DNA from: CALGTL01 sp963579135
GTDB taxonomy: Bacteria > Chloroflexota > Dehalococcoidia > Lucifugimonadales > Australimonadaceae
Direction of reading: 5' to 3'
DNA: 64,000 nt
NCBI GenBank assembly: GCA_963579135.1
Contig: CAUZFB010000010.1
Location: forward strand, 1-64,000
Shown: one piece after another, positions 33,950 to 41,690 of the stretch
Layout of the letters: every line of letters starts with the position of its first letter
Numbering within the stretch: position 1 is the first letter of the stretch
The notes under the pieces: model-generated
The model's database searches: none
Seen by the model: only the letters and a program-made list of their open reading frames with translations
What the model was told of the DNA's origin: nothing
Made by a program: the position numbers and the translations under genes

Positions 33950-35257
33950 TTAGGGCAGAGGGTCGGTCGCTGGTGAAGGAAGCGGCGCGTTTATGGGCTG
34001 CTTCGCTAAGAATATGAGACCCGCGGCACACAGATTGAGTACGACGAACGCGGCAAAGACCGCCCCGTATCCTCCCGTGGTGTCGAAGGCAACGCCCGCG
34101 AGGACGGGACCAGCCGCTTGCCCAACACTCCTGATGGGCATGACCATGCCTCTGATGGCAGCAAGATGCTGGTGTCCGAAATAGTCGGCGATCAGCACCT
34201 GGATGCTGATCATGACTCCCGCCTGCATCAAGCCGTAGCCGAGACCCCAGAGCAGGGCGGCGGCTGGTGAAAATACGAGCGGCAGCAGCGCGAACAACCC
34301 ACCGAAGGACAGGAAACTCAGTATAGCGACCGGCCGGGAGCCGACCTGATCTCGCAGCCAACCTGCGGTGAGCGACCCGAGTACGCCGATTAAGGATGAC
34401 AGAGCCACAACGGCAACGCCGAATTCTGCGGAGATCCCGCGGTCGGTGAAGAAAGGAATGAGGTGCAAGCTTGTGGTGGGTATCACAGCCATTAACACTG
34501 CGTCGGCGCCCACTAGCATGTAGAAAGCACGCGTCCGCAGCACCTGCGAGCGTGAGTAAGCAGGCCCCGCTGCGTTCGGCAATCGCGATTGGCCGCTAGG
34601 CTCGACACTCAGCATCGACTGGCGACAGGGCGCGGGTGCCCCGTCCGGCCGAAGCCCTAGCTCTTCGGGCCCACGGCGCATGAACAACGCCACTGGCACC
34701 AGGGACACCACCCAGACCACGATGCCGATCACGACCAACGAAAGCCTCCAGCCCGAGAGGAGGATGATGGCTTGCACGTACACCGGCGTTACGGCGCTGC
34801 CAATACGATTACCAGAGGTCCCAACTCCAGCCGCGATCCCTCTCTTGGCCACAAACCATTTCGGGATTGTCGATTCTGTGGAGATCGACACGACCCCTAG
34901 ATGCAGCACCCTACCGAGAACTAGGAGCAAGTAAAATTGCCACAGCGAGTCCATGCCTGCCATGAGCACAAGAGACAGGCCAATCACGGCGAACGCACCT
35001 ACCATCGGCCACCGAGGACCAACGCGGTCGATGAACGGAGCAATAGCGAATCCGACGAAGGCGCCAAGGAGAGTGCCAACCCCCATGGCTCCAGAGAACG
35101 CAGTGCGACTCCAGTCCATCTCTTCAGTGATGGGTTTCAAGAGGACTCCCCATACCGGAAATGTCTGAGAGGTTTGCGTGAAGCCCGCAAGCGCCAGTAC
35201 CCCAACGATGACCCAACCGTAGTAGAGACGCGGGCCATCCGGTCGAGTTTTCTTCAT
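33950..35257 (-). CDS. MFS transporter, monocarboxylate/OFA-like group
   Basis: The frame opens at 35431, but the first 58 residues are not MFS-like. ATG 35257 with GAGAGAA upstream gives 435 residues starting MKKTRPDGPRLYYGWVIVG. The same landmarks as the carriers at 25780 and 45900 appear: the YYGW start, LLKPITEEMDWSRT, DRVGPRWPM and RRGPEELGLRPDG before the central loop. Twelve TM segments are expected. A carboxylic acid is the likely cargo. It converges on an amidohydrolase, which may handle the imported compound. Its 5' side is the gene-poor scar up to tRNA-Ser. Confidence 0.87.
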   Translation of the reverse strand: MKKTRPDGPRLYYGWVIVGVLALAGFTQTSQTFPVWGVLLKPITEEMDWSRTAFSGAMGVGTLLGAFVGFAIAPFIDRVGPRWPMVGAFAVIGLSLVLMAGMDSLWQFYLLLVLGRVLHLGVVSISTESTIPKWFVAKRGIAAGVGTSGNRIGSAVTPVYVQAIILLSGWRLSLVVIGIVVWVVSLVPVALFMRRGPEELGLRPDGAPAPCRQSMLSVEPSGQSRLPNAAGPAYSRSQVLRTRAFYMLVGADAVLMAVIPTTSLHLIPFFTDRGISAEFGVAVVALSSLIGVLGSLTAGWLRDQVGSRPVAILSFLSFGGLFALLPLVFSPAAALLWGLGYGLMQAGVMISIQVLIADYFGHQHLAAIRGMVMPIRSVGQAAGPVLAGVAFDTTGGYGAVFAAFVVLNLCAAGLIFLAKQPINAPLPSPATDPLP

Positions 35258-36159
35258 GTATTCTCTCGGGCTAAATTGGATGAGTCTTCTGGCGAACCTA
35301 CAGTTCGGCCAGTTCGGCCAGATTCTGGTGCCACCCGAATAGCGTGCTGGTTCTAGCACAACTGAGCACTTGTGAGGAAGCATATGCGGGTACAGAACAG
35401 CATTAGCAAAGGGAATTGTTACGGGTAGCAATCCGTATCCGCAGGGAGGAATGTCTCAAGTTCTCTCAGAACTCAGGGCTCTCGCTACCCAGAGGCGACG
35501 CAGCCCCACTCCGGCACTGGCCTAAGCAGCCATCTCAGCCATCAGCATCGACTATTTGCGGCGGAAGACTTGGCGTTTGGCTGATGCTGGAACTCGTTGG
35601 CTGTGGGGACGCCGGACTCTTCAGAAATCACGTAACTCATCGAATGCGCCTAGCACCGACTGGCCGATGGTGTTGCTCCATCCAGTTGTTCAAGTACTGA
35701 TTCTGGAGATACCAGTCCTTGCGATCGATGATCCAGCGAATGACCCTCTTGTAGGCATAGTGTTTGTGCCCATGCTCCCCCGCTTCCGACTCTTGCGGTA
35801 GGGTAGGCTTCGTCCGCCAAAGCGCTATGCCGGCGCTGATTGCCTGCATGGCTTCCGGGAGGCTATGGCCCGTTCTGGAAGGTTCGACTCCTCTGTCTTC
35901 CAGCCGGCTTGCCTGCCTGCTAAGCGCCTTTGGCCACCGCTAAACTGCGCTGTAAAAACTCAGAGTTCCGCAGGCGCACAGAAATGCTGAATCGGGGTAT
36001 GAACCTAGCTCCATTGTCGGGCTTGACCATTCGGCTGCTTGCGCCGTCACAGAGTCCTTTGAACGTCGTGACTGAGGCTGTGGGAACGGCGGCAATCATT
36101 GCTACCGGTCGCATTGACTCATCCGAATTGGCCTTACACCGTTGAGGTTGCCTCACTAA
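35258..36159. other. Gene-poor region with decayed DNA
   Basis: About 900 bases without a credible intact gene. It contains an IS6-type transposase-like scrap (35637-35849, listed separately), short frames with no family resemblance, and a 7-bp inverted repeat (35875-35881 with 35897-35903) around a GTTCGACTCC stretch that looks like a tRNA T-arm but does not fold as a tRNA. With the HTH gene and tRNA-Ser to the right, it looks like the scar of an old insertion. Confidence 0.4.
35637..35849 (-). pseudogene. Possible IS6-family transposase remnant
   Basis: A 70-codon frame ends in QYLNNWMEQHHRPVGARR, close to the LNN-x-x-EQ-x-HR-x-x-KRR motif before the final catalytic glutamate region of IS6-type DDE transposases. 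Downstream (to about 35560) another frame gives ARR/AKRQVFRRK-like residues where the IS6 C-terminus would lie. No intact DDE domain or terminal inverted repeats are seen. Assignment rests on one short motif. Confidence 0.3.
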
Positions 36160-36264
36160 TCATGTCACCGGCATCAGCGCACCGGCAGCTATCCAACGCT
36201 GCACAGTTGCCAGGCGCACGCCGATCTGCTTGGCCGCTTCGCACTGAGTGACGATGTCACCCAT
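36160..36264 (-). CDS. 34-residue helix-turn-helix protein (excisionase/HTH_17-like)
   Basis: MGDIVTQCEAAKQIGVRLAT is followed by VQRWIAAGALMPVT and a stop: a minimal winged-helix excisionase-type core (T-x-x-E-A-A-x-x-x-G-V-x-x-x-T-V-x-R-W-x-x-x-G). GAGAGGAG sits 6 nt upstream of the ATG, one of the best ribosome sites in the window, so translation is likely. Usual family members are 60-70 residues and include the wing that is missing here. It may be a truncated excisionase left by an integrated element at the neighbouring tRNA-Ser gene. Too short for most gene callers. Confidence 0.55.
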   Translation of the reverse strand: MGDIVTQCEAAKQIGVRLATVQRWIAAGALMPVT

Positions 36265-36507
36265 CGCCTGCTCCTCTCGTGGTAAACTTTCCGCGAGCGA
36301 CCTCTAAAAAAGGAATGTTCAGTCGTTGTCTTCAACATCTTGTCCTGTAACAAAAGACCCCTAATGTCGGCCCCTGTAGAAACTCTTGCGCATCGCGGTT
36401 ACGTACAAAACCACCCTATGTTCAATAGTTTTACAGGGCCAATGGTGGTTGAAAACGACGACGACCGATTTGTTGAGATTGGCAGCAAGCAGGCCAATAC
36501 CTAGCAC

Positions 36508-36600
36508 GGGGGGATCGCATAGAGGCCGAGTGCGCCCGCCTGCTAAGCGGGTTGGGGGTGATGAGCCCCCTCGCGGGTTCGAATCCCGCTCCCTCCGCCA
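36508..36600 (+). tRNA. tRNA-Ser (anticodon GCT)
   Basis: A 93-nt class II tRNA. The acceptor GGGGGGA pairs with TCCCTCC, the anticodon stem CCCGC/GCGGG holds loop CTGCTAA (anticodon GCT, reading AGC/AGU), a long variable arm GGGGG-TGATGA-GCCCCC follows, and the T-arm is GCGGG-TTCGAAT-CCCGC. CCA is encoded. It lies 93 nt before miaB on the same strand. The decayed DNA immediately upstream makes it a candidate integration site. Confidence 0.97.
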
Positions 36601-36693
36601 CCATCCGACTACTTTGGCCGCTAACGCCGTGGATCCGCTCCGCGGCGACGTTGATTCAGGGGCTCAAGTCCCTGCCTAGGATTAAGCGACACG

Positions 36694-37998
36694 ATGCGCT
36701 ACTACGTCTGGACCGAAGGCTGCCAGATGAATATGGCAGATTCCGAACGCATGGGCTCTGGACTCGAGCAGCTTGGTCTCGAGCTCGCCCCCACCGCCAA
36801 AGAAGCGGACGTTATCGTCCTCAACACCTGTGTCGTTAGGCAGAGCGCCGAGGACAAAGCCGTCGGCATGCTCACGAGCTTGAAACCCTGGCGCCAGGCG
36901 AAACCCGAACGAATCCTCGCCGTCATGGGCTGCATGGTCGGCCCCCAGGCGGACACTCTTAAGAGGCGCTACCCCTACGTCGATGCCTTCATGCAACCGC
37001 AACAGTTCGAGCCCTTGCTCAACATCGTCGGCGACAAGCTCGGCATCGACCCCGAAGGCTGTGTGGGCCCACTCGTCCCCGGCCACCCTTCGGTCACAAC
37101 CCACGTGCCGATCATTCACGGCTGCGATAAGTTCTGCACCTTCTGCATCATCCCCTACCGCCGAGGCCGCGAGACCTCTCGACCGCTTGATGAACTGCTT
37201 CACGAGTGCCAAATGCTCGTCCGCAGAGGTGTCAAAGAGGTCACGCTACTCGGTCAGAATGTCGACTCCTACGGTCACGACTTGCCCGGCACACCGGACC
37301 TGGGGGATCTTATGGAGGCCATCCACGAACGGGTCCCCGAACTCGCCCGTATACGATTCCTCACGTCGCACCCGAACGATATGAGCCAGCACATCATCGA
37401 GACCATCGCCCGCCTGCCGCGCGTGATGGAAAACGTGAACCTGCCGTTCCAGGCGGGTAATGATGACGTTCTCAACCGCATGAAGCGCGGTTACAGCAAC
37501 GCCGAGTACCGGGAGCTCGTAGGGCGTGTCCGCGAGGCGATCCCTGGTGTCGCTATGGTCACCGACCTAATCGTCGGTTTCCCCGGCGAAACAGAAGAGC
37601 AGTTCGAAGACTCCCTCGCCATGATCCGAGACATTCGTTTCGACAAGGTTCACGTCGCGGCCTACTCCACGCGTCCCAACACCTTCGCCCAGCGCAAGAT
37701 GGAAGATGACGTCCCGCTAGAAGAGAAGAAGCGCCGGTTCAAGGCCATCGACCAGGCCCAGGAAGCAGTCCTCACCGAGATCAACAACACCTACTTCGGC
37801 ACCGTCCAGGAGATTCTGGTGGATCGTCGTAAAGCTGGGCGCTGGCAAGGCCGCACCCGCACTGACAAACTGGTCTTCTTCGACCCTCCCGACGATTCAG
37901 GGCGCGACATGATCGGCGAGTTGGTCGACATCCGCATCACCAAGACCACCCCTTGGTCCCTCCAGGGCAAGCTGGTAAGCGTTCCGGTCTCTTCCTAG
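36694..37998 (+). CDS. miaB: tRNA-2-methylthio-N6-dimethylallyladenosine synthase
   Basis: A 434-residue radical-SAM methylthiotransferase. The N-terminal UPF0004 domain has the auxiliary 4Fe-4S cysteines C10, C46 and C80. The radical-SAM triad C144, C148 and C151 lies in HGCDKFCTFC, followed by IPYRRGRE. A TRAM domain ends the protein. The length and YYVWTEGCQMN start are typical of MiaB, which adds the methylthio group at A37 of tRNAs reading UNN codons. The 5' neighbour is a tRNA gene, though tRNA-Ser(GCT) is not a usual substrate. No strong ribosome site is visible. Confidence 0.95.
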   Translation: MRYYVWTEGCQMNMADSERMGSGLEQLGLELAPTAKEADVIVLNTCVVRQSAEDKAVGMLTSLKPWRQAKPERILAVMGCMVGPQADTLKRRYPYVDAFMQPQQFEPLLNIVGDKLGIDPEGCVGPLVPGHPSVTTHVPIIHGCDKFCTFCIIPYRRGRETSRPLDELLHECQMLVRRGVKEVTLLGQNVDSYGHDLPGTPDLGDLMEAIHERVPELARIRFLTSHPNDMSQHIIETIARLPRVMENVNLPFQAGNDDVLNRMKRGYSNAEYRELVGRVREAIPGVAMVTDLIVGFPGETEEQFEDSLAMIRDIRFDKVHVAAYSTRPNTFAQRKMEDDVPLEEKKRRFKAIDQAQEAVLTEINNTYFGTVQEILVDRRKAGRWQGRTRTDKLVFFDPPDDSGRDMIGELVDIRITKTTPWSLQGKLVSVPVSS

Positions 37999-38128
37999 GC
38001 GAAGTATTCGGTTGCCTTATATTGTTCCGTTTGTCACAATCTATATTGGCAACTTATCTCTCCCTCGGTACCATCGGGGAACGCTATGTGAGCGTGGCTG
38101 CCAACTCTTTCTACGGTGGTAACAGGCG

Positions 38129-38986
38129 ATGCTTCAGCACTGGCACGGGACGATACAACTGATCCAGCAGGCCCTCGCAGAAGACGAGGTGGCGAGTGAC
38201 CAAACCAGCGCGCTGCTACCGGACGACCTTATGAGTGAGGCGTTCATGATGCCCAAGTCGGCCGGGGTGCTCGCTGGCGTCGATATCGCGCTGGAGGTCT
38301 GGCGTCAGGTGGACCCTTCGCTGGAGACGCAAGTACTGGTTCCAGACGGCATCGCCGTCGAGCAGGGCATGAATGTCGCCACGATCCGTGGCCGCATGAG
38401 CAGCATCCTGCGCGGCGAGCGCACCGCCCTCAACTTCGTTCAGCGCATGAGCGGCATCGCCACCGCCACGAACCAGTTGGTGAAGGCGATTGAGGACCTT
38501 CCCAACATTATCCTAGACACGCGCAAGACCGTGCCCGGTTGGCGTTTACTCGACAAGTACGCAGTCCGCATGGGCGGCGGCCATAACCACCGTATGAGCA
38601 CCGCCGACGGGATTCTCATCAAGGACAACCACGTCGCTGCCATGGCGACTCGGGGCGAAAGCCTCACGGACCTCGTTCGCCGTGCCAAGGCGACCGCGCC
38701 ACACACGATCCGCGTTGAGGTGGAGTGCGACACGCTTGAGCAGGTTCAAGAGGCCTTGGACGCCGGAGCCGAGCTGATCCTGTTCGACAACATGACTAAC
38801 GAGCAGATGGTGGAGGGCGTGCGTCTCTGCAAAGGCAAAGCGCTGACGGAAGCCTCCGGCGGCATCACGCTTGAGACCGTCCGCGGCATCGCGGAGGCAG
38901 GCGTCGACCTTATCTCCTCCGGCGCGCTTACCCACTCCGTGAAGGCGCTCGATATCAGTCTGGAGGTCAGGCCGGACGGCGCCTAG
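38129..38986 (+). CDS. nadC: Nicotinate-nucleotide pyrophosphorylase (carboxylating)
   Basis: A 285-residue quinolinate phosphoribosyltransferase catalysing quinolinate + PRPP to NaMN + CO2 + PPi in NAD biosynthesis. Recognisable segments are ERTALNFVQRMSGIAT, DTRKTVPGWRLLDKYAVRMGG with conserved Lys/Arg, GGHNHRMSTADGILIKDNH, VEVECDTLEQ and ASGGITLETV. The length is typical. The nadA and nadB partners are not in this window. An AT-rich stretch (37999-38128) upstream probably holds the promoter. The propeller protein gene starts 3 nt after its stop. Confidence 0.95.
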   Translation: MLQHWHGTIQLIQQALAEDEVASDQTSALLPDDLMSEAFMMPKSAGVLAGVDIALEVWRQVDPSLETQVLVPDGIAVEQGMNVATIRGRMSSILRGERTALNFVQRMSGIATATNQLVKAIEDLPNIILDTRKTVPGWRLLDKYAVRMGGGHNHRMSTADGILIKDNHVAAMATRGESLTDLVRRAKATAPHTIRVEVECDTLEQVQEALDAGAELILFDNMTNEQMVEGVRLCKGKALTEASGGITLETVRGIAEAGVDLISSGALTHSVKALDISLEVRPDGA

Positions 38987-38988
38987 GC

Positions 38989-40278
38989 GTGCGACCCCTC
39001 GCCGTCACCCTCGTTCTGCTGGTCGTTATCGGCGCGCTGCTCGCTCCGCGTAATGAGGCCTCGACCGCCGCGGTACCTATCGCAGACCAGCGGGTCGTCT
39101 ACGTGTCCCCGGACTATTCCATCTTTACCGTGCTGGCCGATGGCACCGACCGCGACCGCATCTCCAGCGGCGCGTCATCTGGTGGCGTGCAGGCACAACC
39201 GCTGCTCCAAGAGACCCCGCGCTTCACCTGGCCCACGTGGTCACCTGATGGTCGTCGGCTTGTTGTCTCTCGCTTCTCCGACCTTGGCCGAGGCCGAGTC
39301 GCTGCGCTCTCCCTGATCGAGCCTCCGTCATCAGAAGAGACGCTTCTCCAGGTCAGTAGACGAGGTCCGGTCGACCGCGTAGCTGACGGAACCTTCCACT
39401 TTCCGCTCTGGTCCCCTGACGGCGAGCAGCTGGCGCTGATATCGCCCAACGATGACGCGACGGCGCTCCTGCTTTCGGTTGGTGATATCAATCGCCATAC
39501 GGGCAAGGGCTCCGTTGAGATTACGGGTGCGCCGATCTACCTGACCTGGTCTCCCGACTCATCACTGATGGCGATTCACCACCGGGCCGACCTCCTGTTT
39601 CGAGACAGTAACGGGGAGCTCTTCAACACTGGTCGGTCGTCGATGCGCTATCGTGCCCCCGCCATCAGCGGTGACAGTGAGACGCTGGCCTACGTGGCCG
39701 ATCTTGGTGACAGTGAGAGGCTCATCGCCAGGCGGATTGCTACCGGGGAGGAACGTGAACTCGTCCCCGTGGAACTAGAAGCGGCCTTCGCCTTCTCGCC
39801 GACAGACCCCAACACACTTGCTGCTGTCGTTCGCTCGACACTGCGTTCTGTCGCATACAGCGGGCTCTCGCTGGTCGATGCGGTCACAGGCGAAGAGCGG
39901 GTGCTATATGACAAAGCGGTGATCGCGTTCTGGTGGTCGCCAGACGGCACCAAGATCGCGCTTGTCGGTACAGGCCCAGATTCCTTTACCTGGGTGGTTA
40001 TTGACGTTTCCACTGGTGAAGCGATAGGCCTTGCAGACTTCATTCCCTCACCAGAATTCACCACGTACGCACAGTTCTTCGATCAGTTCGCGCTGTCCCA
40101 GGAGATCTGGTCGGCCGACTCCACCGCGATCACGTTCGCCGGGCAGCTCATCGTCGATGGCGAACGCTCGCCTGCAGACACTGGGTGGGTGGTCGATGTG
40201 GCTGGAGAGCGTGAACCGGCGGCCTTGGCAGAAGCGGTGCTAGCCTTCTTCGTTCCGGTCCGCCCGGGCCTGAAGTAA
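38989..40278 (+). CDS. Secreted TolB-like (PD40) beta-propeller protein
   Basis: A 429-residue protein with GTG start and an N-terminal signal peptide or anchor (PLAVTLVLLVVIGALLAP). At least five PD40/TolB-type blades are visible by their W-S-P-D/W-S-A-D cores: TWSPDGRRLVVS, LWSPDGEQLALIS, TWSPDSSLMAIH, WWSPDGTKIALVG and IWSADSTAITFAG. No catalytic domain is seen, so it is probably an exported binding or scaffold protein. It is 2 nt from the nadC stop and 6 nt from a small membrane-protein gene, suggesting one transcript, though no functional link to NAD synthesis is known. Confidence 0.8.
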   Translation: MRPLAVTLVLLVVIGALLAPRNEASTAAVPIADQRVVYVSPDYSIFTVLADGTDRDRISSGASSGGVQAQPLLQETPRFTWPTWSPDGRRLVVSRFSDLGRGRVAALSLIEPPSSEETLLQVSRRGPVDRVADGTFHFPLWSPDGEQLALISPNDDATALLLSVGDINRHTGKGSVEITGAPIYLTWSPDSSLMAIHHRADLLFRDSNGELFNTGRSSMRYRAPAISGDSETLAYVADLGDSERLIARRIATGEERELVPVELEAAFAFSPTDPNTLAAVVRSTLRSVAYSGLSLVDAVTGEERVLYDKAVIAFWWSPDGTKIALVGTGPDSFTWVVIDVSTGEAIGLADFIPSPEFTTYAQFFDQFALSQEIWSADSTAITFAGQLIVDGERSPADTGWVVDVAGEREPAALAEAVLAFFVPVRPGLK

Positions 40279-40284
40279 AGCTAT

Positions 40285-40491
40285 ATGGATGCGCAATTGG
40301 TGCTCGCTCTAGCGCCCCTGGCCGTGCTGGGGGGGCTGCTCCAGCTACTGGCGGCGATTGACCTATTTGGGCGCGAGCGCGATGAGATTGTGGGCTGCTC
40401 GAAAGTTCCCTGGGCTGTGGGGCTTCTGGCCGTGCCTGTTGGGCCGATCGTCTACCTGTGGTTTGGCCGCAATCGGCGTCGGAAACGCTGA
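40285..40491 (+). CDS. Small membrane protein with PLDc_N-type domain
   Basis: A 68-residue protein with two TM helices (LALAPLAVLGGLLQLLAAID; WAVGLLAVPVGPIVYLWFG) and a basic C-terminus (GRNRRRKR). The pattern L-x-x-I-D-L-x-x-R...K-x-PW-x-x-x-L-x-x-x-x-GP-x-x-YL-x-FGR is that of the phospholipase D nuclease N-terminal (PLDc_N) motif, also found alone in small membrane proteins, often near ABC-2 exporters. It is the third gene after nadC on one likely transcript. Function of the stand-alone form is unknown. Confidence 0.72.
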   Translation: MDAQLVLALAPLAVLGGLLQLLAAIDLFGRERDEIVGCSKVPWAVGLLAVPVGPIVYLWFGRNRRRKR

Positions 40492-40499
40492 CGCGGCTT

Positions 40500-40643
40500 C
40501 TAGGCCTTGCTCTTGGCTTTGCCTTTGGACGTGCTCCGGTTGGAGCGGACGTGCTCCCTGGCCGTTATGATTTGGCTCTTGGGACCGACCCGGGTGTACT
40601 CGGGGACTCGGTTGTACTTCTTGCCGTCGGCTGTTTGTCCCAT
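40500..40643 (-). CDS. 47-residue basic small protein
   Basis: A minus-strand frame, ATG 40643 to TAG 40500, with GGAG 7 nt upstream. It encodes MGQTADGKKYNRVPEYTRVG followed by PKSQIITAREHVRSNRSTS and a Lys/Ala tail KGKAKSKA. Calculated from composition it is strongly basic, lacks TM segments and cysteines, and looks like a nucleic-acid-binding or ribosome-associated peptide. It converges with the PLDc_N protein gene 8 nt away. No family is recognised. The clean ribosome site and protein-like composition favour a real gene. Confidence 0.55.
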   Translation of the reverse strand: MGQTADGKKYNRVPEYTRVGPKSQIITAREHVRSNRSTSKGKAKSKA

Positions 40644-40729
40644 GGCTGATCTCCGTTCCCTGTACAGATGCCCTAATTATTGCGCTTGGCAGCGCTATCC
40701 CAGGGATTGCGGAACGGGTTTTCGTCGCA

Positions 40730-41392
40730 TCAGCCGCCAAGCCGCTCAGCGATGTTGTCGAGGGAGAGTGCAGCGAGCGTTGGGACGTGCATGTCAGCGG
40801 CGTCGAGGTTCATGCTAGCGGTGAGCGGGTTGGGTATGGCAACGCAGAACAATCCGGCAGCTTTGGCGGAGGCGATCCCGTTGGGTGAGTCCTCGAGGGC
40901 TACGGCCTCCTGCGGCTCAACGCCCAGGCGATACGCGGCGAGGGCGTAGATTTCAGGGTTGGGTTTGACCTCCACCACGTCTTCCCGCGTGCAGAGGATT
41001 CCGAAGTGCTGGATGAGGCCGAGGCGCTGCAGGTGGCCGTGGACCCACGCCACGGTGGAGCTGGAAGCAACGCCGAGGCCAAGGCCGAGACGCTGGGCGT
41101 CGGCAATCTGCGTCGCAACGCCGTCGATGGCGGGCAGTTGGCTTGAGATGCCGTGGTGCTCTTGGCGGGCCCGTTCGCGCAGATCGTCGCGATCGACCGG
41201 ACGCCCGATCTGCTGCTCGAGGTCTAGGAAGATGCGGTCGCGGTGGCCGGTACTGCCGATGATGCCTTCCCAGGTGCTGAGCGGAAGCTCCGCACCGTGC
41301 TCGGTGAAAATCTTGCGGTAGGCGTTGAAGATCGACTGCTCTGTGTCGACCATCAGACCGTCGAAATCGAAGATGAGCGCTTTCAGTGCCAT
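40730..41392 (-). CDS. HAD-IA hydrolase, beta-phosphoglucomutase-like
   Basis: The frame is open from 41728, but family homology begins at ATG 41392 (MALKALIFDFDGLMVDTE), giving 220 residues. Motif I DFDGLMVDTE has nucleophile and acid aspartates, motif II is GVASSST, motif III lysine is in VEVKPNPEIY and motif IV is ALEDSPNG. The ALEDSPNGIASAKAAG signature is typical of the beta-phosphoglucomutase/sugar-phosphatase branch (YniC/Gph-like). Substrate is a sugar or small phosphate. It is divergent from the GatC-like/amidase operon. The ribosome site is weak. Confidence 0.87.
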   Translation of the reverse strand: MALKALIFDFDGLMVDTEQSIFNAYRKIFTEHGAELPLSTWEGIIGSTGHRDRIFLDLEQQIGRPVDRDDLRERARQEHHGISSQLPAIDGVATQIADAQRLGLGLGVASSSTVAWVHGHLQRLGLIQHFGILCTREDVVEVKPNPEIYALAAYRLGVEPQEAVALEDSPNGIASAKAAGLFCVAIPNPLTASMNLDAADMHVPTLAALSLDNIAERLGG

Positions 41393-41421
41393 GGTGGAAA
41401 CACTATTGTCGCATCTCTGCT

Positions 41422-41449
41422 TTGAGGTGAGAGTGCCGGGGCATATACT
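41422..41449 (+). promoter_or_regulatory. Candidate promoter of the GatC-like/amidase operon
   Basis: TTGAGG (41422-41427), a 16-nt spacer and TATACT (41444-41449, five of six matches) precede the small gene by 28 nt. The message would have a short leader containing the AGAGAGGAG ribosome site. Confidence 0.5.
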
Positions 41450-41477
41450 CCGCCCGTTTTCAGAGAGAGGAGTCGTC

Positions 41478-41690
41478 ATGCCTGAGATTAGCAGGGAAGC
41501 CTTCGCAGCCTGGGCAGACAGCGTGGGCGTGAAGGGCGACGCGGAGCACTTGGAACGGCTACGCGGCGAGGTGCAGGAGATGATGGGTCGTCTGGCGCAT
41601 CTGGATGACATCGATGTCTCGGAGGTCGCACCGGAGGATGCAGGGCTGCGGCAAGATGGAGGTGCCGCGTGGCAAACTCGCAAGATCTGA
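41478..41690 (+). CDS. GatC-like small amidase subunit
   Basis: A 70-residue protein (MPEISREAFAAWADSVGV...) with AGAGAGGAG just upstream. After two helices it has MGRLAHLDDIDVSEVAPED, which follows the GatC pattern L-x-x-LD-x-x-DV-x-x-x-x-P, where GatC wraps round GatA. Its 3' end overlaps the amidase start by 22 nt. With no gatB in the window, it more likely serves a stand-alone catabolic amidase than tRNA amidotransferase. It parallels the AtzG-like/amidase pair at 29741-31370, but the two small proteins differ in their C-termini. Confidence 0.72.
   Translation: MPEISREAFAAWADSVGVKGDAEHLERLRGEVQEMMGRLAHLDDIDVSEVAPEDAGLRQDGGAAWQTRKI

Noticed and set aside
35875..35903. tRNA-like 3' end (GTTCGACTCC within an inverted repeat)
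   Set aside because: T-stem bases do not pair and no anticodon or D-arm fits upstream; the 7-bp inverted repeat explains the resemblance.
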